Under the pieces are notes generated by a model. The model had not been told where the DNA came from and did not search any database. It saw nothing but the letters and a program-made list of their open reading frames with translations. A stretch of DNA of 64,000 bases, taken from Adineta steineri. Its lineage: Eukaryota; Rotifera; Eurotatoria; Adinetida; Adinetidae. The position numbers were made by a program, and so were the translations under genes. Location: positions 669,796 to 733,795 of the forward strand of contig CAJNOI010000007.1 in assembly GCA_905250115.1 (NCBI GenBank). The letters run 5' to 3'. Shown here in pieces: positions 12,611-25,410 of this stretch; the stretch's first letter is position 1; each line of letters begins with the position of its first letter.

Positions 12611-12873
12611 TTAACCAATAGTTGGTGGAGATGAAACTCTACCATATTGATCGACTTGAATTCTAACTCGATCTGTTCGATAATCCATGGTGCCCATCAT
12701 ATCTGGTTGCATAATTTGAATATTAGTTAAACCTGAACAAGAGCAATAAGACTTACAAATAGAAATTATTCTCGAATTTTATTTTTTATACCGGTATCTC
12801 TTCTAATTACTTGAACGGCTTCTTGAGCACTTCTACCTACAAGATGAGGCCATTGACGTGGTCCCGTATTCAT
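12611..12873 (-). CDS. Potato-inhibitor-I family serine protease inhibitor, copy 3
   Basis: Most diverged of the three: exon 1 reads MNTGPRQWPHLVGRSAQEAV and exon 2 (after a roughly 60-bp intron) reads IMQPDMMGTMDYRTDRVRIQ then VDQYGRVSSPPTIG. The scaffold Trp, LVG, Asp-x-Arg and terminal Gly are kept, while the Cys before the loop in copies 1 and 2 (CTK, CTM) is Gly here (GTM). The predicted reactive bond is Met-Asp. As the most distant copy and the rightmost, it may be the oldest member. Neighbouring BBLN on the opposite strand makes a divergent pair with a 520-bp gap. Confidence 0.86.
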
Positions 12874-13393
12874 TTGGTTTTTGTTTTTTTCGAGCTTAGA
12901 AAGTGACTCTCCTCACATAAAAATACACCTGATCATATATTGAAAACATTACGGACGTCTTCTACATCGTATGAATCATAATTATCTTATAATATATGAT
13001 GTTTGTTTTGTAGCAATTGCTATTTCTTATGATAAATTAGATAAAAAAAAGCTAAGGAAGATATTTTATCATTCATTCATGCACTTCACTCACTCACAAG
13101 AAAGAGTAATATATAAAAATAAGATTTTAAACCAATCAATTGTTTTTTCTTTTGATAATCTTAAAAAATGTAACATTGAAAAAGAAAATTATTTTTGAAA
13201 AAATAAGATTTTATTTCGATTGAATTAATTTATTTTAGCAAAAAATAATTTATTTTTTTATCAGTTGATAGATATCGCCACAATCTCTCTTGACATCATC
13301 ACGTCACATTTTATTTTCAGTTGTTATGTTTTCTTAACATATACATTTCAAGTTATTTAGTGAAATTCTTTTTTTTTTGAATTAAATATTGAA

Positions 13394-13848
13394 ATGACAA
13401 CGTCAGATCCCCGTCAATCACATAATCAAAAAGAAACAAATAATAAACAACCGACTAATAATTATAACCCAACACATGAAGTAGAAGTTGATTCAGGTAT
13501 ACACTATAATAGATAAAAACAAATTTTTTATTTTTTCATTTATATATTTATCTATTAATAGAATTACTTGAATTAGAAACAGCTTTAAATGATATTGAAA
13601 AAGCTATGGATAAAATTGAATCACAAAATACTGCTATTCAAGCAAGATTACGTGATTTACTTGATGGAAATAGAGAAATGACAAGAGAATTTACCTATAT
13701 TCGTCGAGATATGTCAAGTAAATTTAAAGAAGTACATCGACAATTTGAACAAATGCCTGGCATTTCACATGATTTAGCTGCTGTTACATCAAATACATTA
13801 ACAAAAATTGAACAGGATCTATCAAATGATCAACATAAATCTGAATGA
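13394..13848 (+). CDS. BBLN: Bublin coiled-coil protein (UPF0184, C9orf16 homologue)
   Basis: Two exons, 13394-13496 and 13562-13848, joined in frame (DSG-type split codon giving SELLELETAL). The N-terminal exon is a polar, disordered Asn/Gln/Thr-rich stretch. The second exon carries the family core ALNDIEKAMDKIESQNTAIQ then ARLRDLLDGNREMTREF, which parallels human MLDQINSCLDHLEEKNDHLH then ARLQELLESNRQTRLEF. Bublin is a small coiled-coil protein associated with intermediate filaments and luminal integrity in C. elegans. At about 130 residues this is longer than the 83-residue human protein at both ends, including a C-terminal extension (FEQMPGISHDLAAVTSNTLT...). Identification rests on the central 40 residues. 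Confidence 0.8.
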
Positions 13849-14008
13849 TTTATTTTTATTTACATTTATCTCAACCAAAAAAAAAATCATTCCTTTGTTT
13901 TTAATGTCTTTATACCTAAGAAATTTTTATTTATATATCATTTTAAATTCTAGTGTGTGGATTTAATTAATTTTTTTAGATTTAGAAATCAAATATTTTT
14001 ATTTCAAA

Positions 14009-15317
14009 ATGAGTCGAACAAATGTTAAACAAAATCTTGACGCACGACGTGTTGTGGGTAGTATGTGTGATTAGCGCATGAACAGAAGAAAATTAAAATA
14101 AAATTTTATTTCTTTATTTTTTAAAGACACAAGAATTATTTACATTAACTTATGGAGCATTCGTTGCACAAATACTTAATGATTATGAACATGTCGATGA
14201 AGTTAATAAACAACTCGATAAAATGTAAGTTTTATTAATAAAATATTCAACTACTCATGAGTATCAAGGATTCTCTAACTTGACTATTCAAATTTTGTTA
14301 ATTCAACACGTAGATATATGAGATTCTTGTTGTTATCAATGATTACGACATGTTATACATTTTTCCTACGTAATCAAGTTGACTTTTAGTCTTAATTAGT
14401 ATCTAATGAATAATAACAATGTTATAAATTAAAATAAAGGTTAATATATATAGATGATCGTTTTATATCTTTCTAAAACCTATCATTGTCTTATTCAAAT
14501 TTGTAACCAGTAATTACATTCTTTACCAAATGATAGAAATATTTTTTTGACGAATTCAATTTCTTTTACACGTGGCAATAATTTATTAAGAAAAAAATTC
14601 ATCCTTAGTATATTATCATCAAGCTATTTTGTTATCAGCTTATCTTATCGAAACGAGATCGAATAATTATGTAGCCTTGTAATTTATCATAGATCTTATT
14701 TTACACTGAAATATGAAATAATAAAATGAGATGTAGATTTTTTCTATATCTACAAATATTTAATCAATATCTCTAAACATATATGAAATTCTAGTGGATA
14801 CAATATTGGCGTTCGATTAATTGATGATTTTCTTGCTCGAAATCCAAATGTAGGTCGATGTCACGATTTACGTGAAACAGCTGATGTTCTTGCTAAAGTA
14901 AATCGTTATTATTGTATAATAAATAACAAAAAAAAAGGGATTTATATTTTTTAGCAAGGTTTTAAAACTTACTTAGGTATTTCACCATCAATTACAAATT
15001 GGTCACCTGCTGGTGATGAATTTTCATTATTACTTGATGGAAATCCTCTTACTGAATTTGTTGAATTACCAGAAGGACAAGGTCAAAAATTAAGTTATAA
15101 TCAGATGATATGCGGAGCAATACGTGGTGCTCTTGAAATGGTTTGTTTATTTAAATATTTTTTATTCTTAATTGTCTTTTTTTTATTTATTAATAAGGTT
15201 CAATTAGAAGTCGAATGTCGATTTGTTCAAGATCAATTAAAAGGTGACAATGCAACTGAATTACGAGTTAAATTTTTAAAGAAATTAGAAGATGCTTTAC
15301 CCGTTGGTGAAGATTAA
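14009..15317 (+). CDS. TRAPPC3: TRAPP complex core subunit 3 (Bet3)
   Basis: Exon 1 (14009-14057) encodes MSRTNVKQNLDARRVV and splices to an acceptor at 14133/14134, giving VVELFTLTYGAFVAQILNDY. After a 560-bp intron the frame continues GYNIGVRLIDDFLARNPNVG then RCHDLRETADVLAK, YLGISPSITNWSPAGDEFSL, ICGAIRGALEM and VECRFVQDQLKGDNATELRV, ending DALPVGED. Nearly every segment matches human TRAPPC3, including the Cys in GRCHD that is acylated in Bet3. Length is about 180 residues, as usual. It is a core subunit of the TRAPP tethering and Rab1-GEF complexes in ER-to-Golgi transport. The splice ..GTG G|GTAGTA is slightly unusual but is the one that restores the conserved ELFTLTYG. Confidence 0.95.
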
Positions 15318-17934
15318 AAATTCTTTCTTTTTTTGTGCAATTTTTTTTGTCTTTTTCTTATTGTATTGAATGATAGAAAAACAAAGCATTTTAATGTAAT
15401 TCATATTTAACAAAAAACAAGGGTAATAAACGATTGATCATATTGAAATTTTGTTTGAATTTTACTTGACAAAGAAATGATCAAAAAACAAAAAAATAAA
15501 TTTCATTGATATGAACTTGTGATATCTATGATTTGTTCTTCTTCTTCTATATTGAATGTCATAATACAAATGAAGTGCATGAACATGACATGTATATGAG
15601 ACATCTTACAATTACCAATGAATCCTAACTATAATTTACCCCGTGTTCATCGTTTTGTTTTGTTTTTTCTTCTCTTCTCTTTTTTCTTTTTTCAATTCAA
15701 TATATAAACGAGTGCGGATGCGATCAAACGGGTGTAATAGGGAAATAAGTAACTTGCTTGTTAGTATGCTTGACATATTTGATTATTGTCTACCGGTTGA
15801 CTGATATATGATATGGCTCGTTGCGTTGTCTGGTCATTTTTCTTTCTCTTCTATATTTCTCTCATGGGAATAGTAGCTTGAATAAATAGGCCTTGAACTT
15901 CCTTCGAATTTAAATGGACTTAGACGACAAAAGGTCTGTATATATATTATAGTTAGTAATATAGTGATGATGCAATCTTATAACAACTAAAAAAATCACG
16001 CCAAGCTAAATCTCAATTGACACTTCGACAATGAGAAGAAGATGAAGAAGAGGAGAGAGAGAGAGAGACAAAGAAAAAGAAAGAAAAAATTGATCTATTG
16101 GTATGTACATTCATTATTACCAGAGAAATAGGAAATTTTACCATATGGTTAAGTCTTCTTTTATTATACATACATGTACAATATTTGTACAAATTACACC
16201 ACTTTTCTCCTTTTTTTTTTCTTTTTTTCTTTTACCATTAGGCAAAAGTCGGTTGCTTGTCGTCCTCGAGAAATAAGATCCCATCCTTAGTGCCGTCAAC
16301 AATCTCCTTCTTTTTAATACACGTATATGTGTATGTACATACATATATATAATAATCGCCGGTTTTTCATGAATAATCATCAAAGAATATAATAGGCAAA
16401 TGTAAAACATACATATATATATATAACTACTAGGCAAACTTACATAGCTCAACAGAAGTGTTCACAATATATTCATAGATTGGTTATCATTCATGTACAT
16501 ATATACATATATTTATCTAATATTATTTTATATATACTTTAATACTATAGAAAGACAAATCGATTGCTTTCTTCAATCTTTAGTTATATCTTATTCATTT
16601 CATTATTGTATAGTATTGCTGCTAGGTATAGCATATCATCTTTTTTTTACAAATTGGCTTTGCTTTTCTCTCTCTCTCTCACTCATTTCTTTTGATAAAC
16701 GGTAGTAGAGCGAATCTGATGACCAAGCTGTTTCACCTGTTGGCGGTACATGGTTGGCAAGTTTGATCTTTCTTCTAAATTGATTCATCATTATTTATAT
16801 TCTCCTAGGAACAAAAAAAAGTCGTCGATTTAATTACATATTCAAATTGAGCAACAGATTTCTTCTTTTTTTTAGTATACTTCTATTTATGTCCTAGTTG
16901 TCGAATTGGTTCATTAGACAGACAGTTATATCCAAATTGAGACAAATTATGCACACTATTTTCATATAAAACGTGATGTCATTTTAAAATAGTAAGCAAT
17001 TGACAAAATTGAATTTATCTATTGCATTTTAAATATACTCTTATGAAGATGACCAACAGTATGTATACATATGTATATGCGTATAAAAAAAGAGTAAAAA
17101 AAAGAATTGTTCATGCGAAACACATTATCGAGCGGTGAACGATGTATTTGTAAGATAGGTGTAGGGCGGCTGAAGTACGTGTGAAGAGAAGATTGATCAT
17201 AATCGATGTATGTATATATGATGATGATGACAACGAGACAAAAAAAAAAGAGACTAATCGTTCACCTTCGAGTGAGTGATGGGAGAGTTTATAAACGCAT
17301 ATATACAACCAATTACGCTTTCTTGTTCTTCTTAACATTTTACTCAATTCGTGTAATCGTCGTTTGTTGTCATTGTCCTATTTTATCGGTCTACAATCAT
17401 CTCGAAGTGCACATGACGACGACAACGACGATGACGATGATGATGAGAATAAAATTACACGAAGCGTGGAAAATGGCAATATAATTACGAGATATGAACA
17501 TGTGTAAGGATACGATTCAATTTGAGATTAATTGAAAGATTTTTGGTTTTGATATTAAATAGACAAACAAGTAGAATACAACGAATGATCATATCAGTTA
17601 AATTTTCTTTTGTTTTCTTTATTGACTTCATCATGCATGTTTTATTCTATTCTTCTTTTTTTCGTTTTTAATATTATTTCAATGAAAATAATCCAATCTA
17701 TAATTGTACATCGTCATCCGTATTTATTCATTGACAAATAATACGCTTTCGCCGTGCATATATTTGCATAACACTTGTTAGGTCTCATAGTCAGTTGTCG
17801 TTGCATACATAAACACCCCTAAGAAATACGCAAGCAAACTGTAGAGATTAAGTGTTTCTGTGACTATCGTTAACAAAATGTGTCATGTTGATCATTTTCA
17901 CTTGTATTTTCTAATCGTTTGATGATCAAGATAA

Positions 17935-17944
17935 NNNNNNNNNN
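17935..17944. other. Assembly gap of 10 N
   Basis: Ten undetermined bases in spacer; true length unknown. Confidence 0.99.
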
Positions 17945-19293
17945 ACTCTTCGTTGTTTAATGAACAACAAGCTAGTTGATTTCCGGAAATATTTCTTTTC
18001 CTTTTGTTTTGTTTTGTCTGCGAATATTCTATCTTAAAATTGAATTAAAGCAGATGTTAATTAAAACTAGGAAAGATAATATTTTAATTATTCACTTTGA
18101 ATGATTCATGAAATAAAATACGGATGTTGTGACATTTATTGGTTCTTTTTCTTTTACTCATTAAACAAAAAAAAAAAAGAAGAAATCAAATGAATAAAAG
18201 GTTTCAAGGGTAATCTTATTCTGAAGAGGATGGTACTATATTGCACTTACGTAGATGTTTGCTCTCCCTCTCTCTCGCTCTTTCTCTTTTCAATAGTAAT
18301 TGGGTGAAAAGAGAAGAAAAAAGGTGTGCTCTCTTTCTTCTCTCTTTTGCTTATTATACGCAGTTCTTTCTTTCACTCTCTCTTTTTTTTTCTTTTCGAG
18401 ACATTATATTTCAATTGTATATGTACACATTCTGTCTTTTTCTCTTTTTATGATCATTATAGATTTGATTGAGCATGTTGATGCAAAAGTTAAACAGATT
18501 TGGCATTGAATTGAACAAAAGTTTGTTATAGTCAAACAAATAACAATAATACTTTAAACGTTAATCGATCACAGTCATTTTCAAAATTGACTGAACATTA
18601 CAGGTAAGTCGTATTCATATCTTAGATTTATATTTATTAAACAATAAATCTATTTAAGTATCTGATTAAAGATTATCTTATTTATAAATCCGCCTATTTC
18701 TCTTAGTCAACATTTATCCATATTAGATTATCTTGTATATATATATATATATATGCATTCACATTTAGCATTCTAATTTTAATCAAATAAAATTCGAATA
18801 CTATTTCAATGAACTTTAAGATTGTAGAAAAGTAACTATGAAAGAAAGAGATTGAAATAGCTAATTATATAAAAGCACAGTCTTATTAGAACTCATTCTT
18901 ATTAACAACTCTCTTACTAATGAGGACGACTTCCTGTATCCTCATTTAGACTTTCCTCTCATCATCATCCTTGACCGCAATCATATTTTTATTATTGCTG
19001 CTTTTTTTCTTCTTCGTCATTTTACAGTTCATTAAAATAATATTCTAATTTAGTCCGAAGGAGCAGCTTGGGCTTTGACTAAATGCCAATTTTGACCGTA
19101 ACACATATATACATGCAGAGTAATGTTTACATAAATTACCCTTCGGAATTTTCTGTGACACATTGAGCGTACATAGGTAGACGCACTTGAATAATGATGT
19201 TGTGTATTTGAGGTGATGGTAAAGAACAACGAATAACTTAGGCTTTTATTTTACATAGTTGCTGATGGGAACAACGAGAGTCGCATCTTATGA

Positions 19294-19346
19294 GTATATA
19301 TATATATATGTGTATGTGTGTATATGTGTATGCGTATGTATGCGCG
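19294..19346. repeat. TA/TG microsatellite
   Basis: Alternating (TA)n passing into (TG)n/(TATG)n and ending in TGCGCG, a compound purine-pyrimidine microsatellite about 350 bp upstream of the cadherin start codon. Confidence 0.8.
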
Positions 19347-19695
19347 TAATCACCTGAACATAACAGAAACAAAAGAAAGGCAGACTAAACTAGGCACGTT
19401 CGAAATTTAACAATAGAAAGAAGGTAAGACGGATGGAAATAGTCAAAAGAAAATTTTTTTTTTACACATATACATAAAATATGAGCATTACATCCATTAT
19501 AGTATATAGTCAAATCAAAAGATTGCCTTCTACTAAAATAAAGCATAGAGAAGTATTCTTCTGTTTGAATAATTCAAGAACATAATGAATAAAATTTCTT
19601 TTGTGAAGATTTTTTTTATATAGACAATATGTATGTTTTATTTTTTCATTAAGATTGTCTGCTATTGTAATTGATGGTCATCCATCGTTTGGTCG

Positions 19696-22600
19696 ATGAG
19701 CACTCTCATCATCAACGAAATCAGCCTCGTGCTGCTATGTTTAATGGTTATAACAACGCGTGCACAAGGTAAGTCTTTCTTGTACTTAGACATGGTCAAC
19801 TTTTAAGTGTAGTGGTGAGTGAACGGTCACCGTATGTGTTAAATGGCATTGACGCTTGAGTTCAACTAATTAGTATTCATTGATTATTGTTATATTTCTA
19901 TAGAAAAGCAAAAAAATAAAGAAGACTAAAAACAAAAGAGAAATAACTTTAGAATAGATCAACAAACAAACAGAATATACATATAAAATGACTAATGGTA
20001 ATTCGAGTGAATGAGAAATGATTGATAGAATTCAATGATTTATTTTCAATTGTTCAAAACATATATCTGTGATAATAGAATCAAATGTACCGCTTATAAT
20101 ACTTTAATCAACTCTTTAAACACGTTTATTTTCGAAAAAGATTAATGTCAAACGATCATATTTTATGGAAAATTAAAATATATATGTCAATGATTTCTCT
20201 AGGTCAACCATGTACACTTCAATTTTTACCTGCACTTCAAATAATAACAATGCCCGAAAATACTCAACCAGGAAGTCTTGTTGCACGTCTGCAAATCACT
20301 GGTACATCATCTGAAATTGCAACTCGACTTATTTATAATAGTTCCGATGTAAAAACAAATGGAACTGATTATTTTACATTAAATTTTACTGATCTTTATT
20401 TACGTTCTCGTAAGTTTGAATTAAGAAATAAAACTAAACAAATTCTTTATATTTCTTTAGCTCTTGACTATGAATGGTGGACATCAAATAGTTATCCAAA
20501 TCCATTTCGTTTTATTGTTGAATGCACAATTTTAGCTGATGAATCCATACATGATATTGATTTTCAACTTGATCTTATTGATATTAATGATAACCCACCT
20601 CGATTCTCCCAACCGATTTTTTATATAAACCTAACTGAAACAACACCCATTAATTCAATCATATCAACATCTATATCAGCTTCTGATCCTGATTCGGGTG
20701 TATCAGGCACATTTTCATATTATTTACAAAATAATTCCTCTTCTTTTATTGTAAGAAATTTTTTTTTTGAAAAGATAATTTAAAAATTTCTTTTATATTT
20801 TTTAGTCCTATTTTCGATTGGCAAGTTCAACAAATGCAAGTATTATTTTAACTCGACCTCTTGATTATAATTCTATGATACCAAATATTAATCTAACAAT
20901 TTCTGCACAAGTAAAATCAATTAATATCAAACATAGTTCTTTTTTTCTAAGCAGTTTTATTTTATAGGATAATGGAAATCCACCACTTTCATCTCAAGCA
21001 ATTATTTCAATACATCTCATTGATGTTGATAATTTAGATCCAAAATTTCAAGTCTCAACATCTTACAATGTTAATATTTCTATTGATACAAGAATTGTAT
21101 ATTTCATTTTTGGATTTTCTTGTTTAAAGATTTATATTTCTTTTTATATTAGGGATATGAAGTAGTACCCAATGAAGGTCGAATATATGCTTATGATCAA
21201 GATATTGGAATAAATAGTACAATACTCTATTCTTTTTTAACATCAAGTATGAATAAAATAGAATTTATGTATATATATATCTATATTTATTTTAAGATAT
21301 TTATTTTACAATCGATAAATATACTGGAATTCTAACCCTTCAATCACCTTTTGATTCAATAACACAATTCGATTTATTAATTAAAGTAAAAAAAATCATT
21401 GTTCATCTGAAAGAAATAATATTTCATTTACTTAGGCTGAACAAGAAAATGATCCTAATAAATCCGTAACAACTGTGTTACATGTTAATGTTTATGAATT
21501 AAATCTTTATCCACCAAGATTTCTTTTGTTACCATATACAATAATTGGATATACAATAAATAGTCTTGATCAAATACCAACATTTAATGGAACGATCAGT
21601 GATTTAGATATAGTAAAGAAATAATTCAAAAAAAAATATTTAACTGCTATTTTTCGTTTCTTTTTCTAGAATCCAAGATTAGCTTATGGTTATTCATGTG
21701 ATTTATCACCACTCAATTTACAAATTATAAAAACTAGGTAAAATATTTTTTCTTCGCTAAATCAGTTAACTTTCGATGTTTTTTTTTCAATGAAATAGTC
21801 TTCGTCAATTTCGAGTTCAATTAATGAATTTTCAAAATCTTCCAGTATGTCAATCTTGTTCATGTATTTTAAATGTATCTGATGGACAATATGTAAGTTT
21901 TTTTTACAATATAGTATTTACTTCATTGTGTTTTTTTAGTCGGATCAAGCATATCTTAATATTTATTTATATACACCAATATCATTTTTAATGAATTCTT
22001 ATTTATTCTCAGCTGATTATCCACTTAATGATTCATTAACAACTATTGGTACTGCTCAAGTATGAAAATCATTTTTTTATTTTTTTAGAAATTTCAAATT
22101 AATTACTTTAGATTGTTAAAGATAATCGTTGTCAAGTGCAATATTTTCTAGTTGGTCAATATAATTCCATATTTTCTATTTCCTCTGCAGGTAATTTAAC
22201 ATGGTTAAATTCCTCAAATTCACCAATACAAGAAGCATATCAATTTCAAATTATTGCTCAACAAATATGTTCAACATTAAAAATGAATATATCAACGGAT
22301 GTAATTGTTACAATTCGTAATTTTCCATTAAATATAATTCCAACATCAACATTAATTACATCACGATCAACAGATAATAGTACAACATATGCTATTATAG
22401 CAAGTGTTAGTGCATTTATACTTATTATAGTTGCAATATTATTTATTATTATTTATTATAATATACAACGTGCTAAACATCGTGTTCCACCATTTTTTAA
22501 AATTCGTCAAAATTCATCTGCACAAGGTTTATCATTTTTAAAATCTAAAACTCCAATTAATGAATCATCACCATATGCATTAGGTGTACGTGATGATGAT

Positions 22601-23540
22601 TCATCACATAGTAGTGATCAAACATCATCATCTCCGATAAATAATCGTCTTCTATCAGGACATTATAAAGTTAGTGAACCACCAATAAATACAACAATTG
22701 AAGAATTATTATCTACATATGATAATCGTTCAACAAGTAGTTCATCAAGTTCTTCTGACATGTCTGATCGACCTGCGCCAACAAATGCAGGATCATTTCG
22801 TACAACTGTACGTGAAACAAATGATCATCAACATTTAGATACAATCAATGAAGATATACAATGGGTTAATAATCAACAACAACAACAACAACAACATCAA
22901 AGACGTTCAATAGATCTAAGACGTCAAGTTATACCAGAAGATTCTATGGATATTATATCAGAATCTCATGAGGTAGACAATAAATTAAAACCAAACACTA
23001 ACGCTTATCTTGCTTGCTCTAAATCTAATAATTTTATTAATCATGTGTGTACTTATTGTTATTCATTATTATCGAGCACGTCAACTCACTTATTATTATC
23101 TTCCTCTTCTCCCTCCTCCTCAGGTGCGACAACCATTGATGATGCTTGTCGACAACAAACAACATCACCAACAACAGTTGAAGTAGGATCCAACAGCTTT
23201 AGTTATTGTAACGCTCGATTCAGCCCGATTGCTTCTACTCGTTGCTAAATTTAGTTTTGTTTGTCATTGCTTTTTTTGTTTTATTGTATAACTAACATCT
23301 ACATATATATATAAATAGTTTTGCTTTACTTACTATATGCGTGCATCTAATATAAACTGCATGATAACAAAAAAACATTAGAATATTCATTTATAATAAT
23401 ATATTTTATCTTTTCAGTCATCGATCAGTGGTGCTGGTACCGATATTGGCACATCAGCATCAGCATTATTACAACAACAATTTAACACGAGAAATGTACA
23501 CAGTCGACATTTAAACGAGTATTTGACAGTGTTTGTATAG
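19696..23540 (+). CDS. Cadherin-repeat single-pass membrane protein with two possible C-termini
   Basis: Exon 1 (19696-19768) encodes a signal peptide (MSTLIINEISLVLLCLMVIT); exon 2 starts at 20203 with GQPCTLQFLPALQIITMPEN. About ten further exons give a diverged array of cadherin repeats. Only the first repeat junction is canonical (LIDINDNPPRF, about 20577); later ones are degenerate (IHLIDVDNLDPKF near 21020; NVYELNLYPPRF near 21490), so calcium binding is probably partial. A transmembrane helix (IIASVSAFILIIVAILFIII, about 22396) precedes a Ser-rich and Gln-rich tail with a polyQ run near 22876. The tail shows no classical catenin-binding motif that I recognise. At 22972 there is an in-frame donor (CATGAG|GTAGAC). 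Splicing to 23418 yields a tail ending NEYLTVFV, stop at 23538-23540; reading through ends at 23246-23248. Subfamily not identified. Confidence 0.85.
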
Positions 23541-25410
23541 AAGAGATTTAATTGGAGTCATGATTGTTTTGTTTTATTTTCATCGATAATCGAGTTTATA
23601 TTCAAGTTAATTTCATGTTTTTTTTTATTCAGTTTTTTTTAAAATTTTTTATTCAATTTGTTCTATGTTATTGATAGATTAGCAATTATATATATAAATA
23701 ATACAACAAAAAAATATATAATAATAAATAAATCATATGTAATCTTTGTTATAAAATCTCATTCATTTACTAAACATTCTTCTTGTATACATCGATTTGC
23801 TATTATAACTTTCTCAATGTTTTTTTAACCTCAGTCGATTGTTTATCATTTGTCTTTTACGATCTATTATCGATGTATTGTCAGAACAATTCGATTATTG
23901 TATATAGAAAGTAAAGAATAACATTTTAGATGAGTATACTCTTAGAAATAAAAAAATTAAGGTAATTAATCAATTAGAATATAGAATATTTGAGTTGTAA
24001 CAGTTTTTTGTCTTTCATGCAAATATGATAGAGAGAGAGAGGCATAGTGAAATCCTATTAAACTTTAATTTCATAGTAGAATTCCCTTAACTGAATCCTT
24101 GTCTGAAGTGAGCATATTCCATCGTATGAACACTTCAGTCGCACTGAAGTGATTGTGACTAGAAATATGTATGTCTATAATGTGAATATAATCACACAAT
24201 ATATTTTTGCACCTCTCCTTTTGTTCGTTATTTATTTCTTATATATTACGGTAGAGCACACTTGAAACATGAATCAGTTATTATAGACATCAATAGAAGA
24301 ATGGTATTACGACATGAATTTATTTCAATTAGAAAACTTTCATTCATTCTTCGATGAAAAATCAAAAATTAATTAATATCCGGTTATCTTTATTCGATAA
24401 TGAATCTATATATTATATAATATACCACCAGGCAATTGTAATTAGATATGTAGTAATATGTTTATTCAAAGATTCTTCAAGTATAAGAACATCAATAAGA
24501 TGGTTCAATATATTCTACTTCGATATCATTTTATAAATAATTAGTTAATACAAAACTTATTCATATCTATTTGAATGTATCAATAGAGATATATTAATAG
24601 TATTTGTTGTACATCTCTAGTATTAATGTCAACTTAAAGTGATAGATACATAATATTTAATACCAAAAGCTCAACTAACTTGCGTTTGTCATACGCTTGT
24701 TGATGTTTGAATAGTATTATGTGTCTTACTACTATTGTCTTTAGTATGGATTAACATAAAACATTCATTTACAGGAATTGGCCAGAAGAAACTATTCATA
24801 AGATAATCACTAACATATTCGTTGAATTGTATTTAAATTTATCTCGACACTTGAAACGTAAGAAATGCTCATTATAGTTGTCCATAACAGGAATTATTGT
24901 TTAATATCTTCGTTTACTGTTAATAAATACTCTGAACTATGATTCAAGTATCTACATATTAAATTTCCTATCAGAATTCAGTATATTATATGTATTCGAG
25001 AATACTTTATTTAGAGGAATTATAATTTTCTTCTTATTATTTTGGAAAGTTCAAGTTTAAACTTAAGAGAGCAATTATATCGGATCAATAGCATCACAAC
25101 AATGCACGCCATCTATTGTACTAATTAACATTTCAAACATCATTGCAAACTTTATTTTCCATCATTTTTCTTAATTAAATAACAAAAAAATATTTGAAAA
25201 AAATTTCTTTACGAAAAAAAAATCATTGATACTACTTATTTGTCCATTCTGTTCTGTTTATTTATTTAACTTGTTCAATGTACTATAAAATAAACAATAT
25301 GGCGAATAAGCGTACTGTTTAACTTTTATCCAGTTCAATCGTTTCGTTTGATTATTCTTTCAATTGGTTGTGAACGTTTAATTTCTTTTTTTTACTCGAA
25401 ATTTATTCTT
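23541..25410. other. Spacer between the cadherin gene and beta-catenin A
   Basis: Cadherin 3' flank, then AT-rich spacer; contains one clear inverted repeat (listed separately) and a GA-run near 24032. No coding exon or upstream beta-catenin exon carrying a DSGxxS degron was found when reading this stretch on the plus strand. Confidence 0.55.
24131..24151. repeat. Perfect 9-bp inverted repeat with 3-base loop
   Basis: CACTTCAGT, loop CGC, ACTGAAGTG. A further CTGAAGTG lies about 45 bases upstream (near 24102). Could be a factor-binding palindrome or RNA hairpin; function unknown. Confidence 0.7.

Larger units (their letters stand above)
10449..12873. repeat. Tandem segmental triplication of the inhibitor gene, period about 1.08 kb
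   Basis: The stop codons of the three inhibitor genes lie 1076 and 1086 bp apart. Non-coding flanks are also shared: the block near 11210-11290 (about CTACTCTTGTTCTAAAATAC, then ATATTAAATAATATGACAAT) recurs near 12215-12300 with scattered substitutions. A second shared block (AACATAAATAGAGTAGGATT) occurs near 11369 and 12456. The leader sequence with AAGAAAGAAGAAAAAAAGGT is shared by copies 1 and 2. The duplicated unit thus includes promoter and 3' flank. Confidence 0.8.
15318..19695. other. 4.4 kb gene-poor spacer with a 10-base gap
   Basis: Low-complexity DNA: GA-runs (about 16051-16085), TATA-type runs, a GAC/GAT-rich patch near 17410-17450, and an assembly gap at 17935-17944. Open stretches here are microsatellite-derived. 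No exon with protein resemblance on either strand. The right end must hold the promoter and leader of the cadherin gene. Confidence 0.6.

Noticed and set aside
16138..16452. Open minus-strand stretch of about 104 codons in the 4.4 kb spacer
   Set aside because: Derived from TA/TG microsatellite and poly-pyrimidine sequence; no recognisable protein signal.
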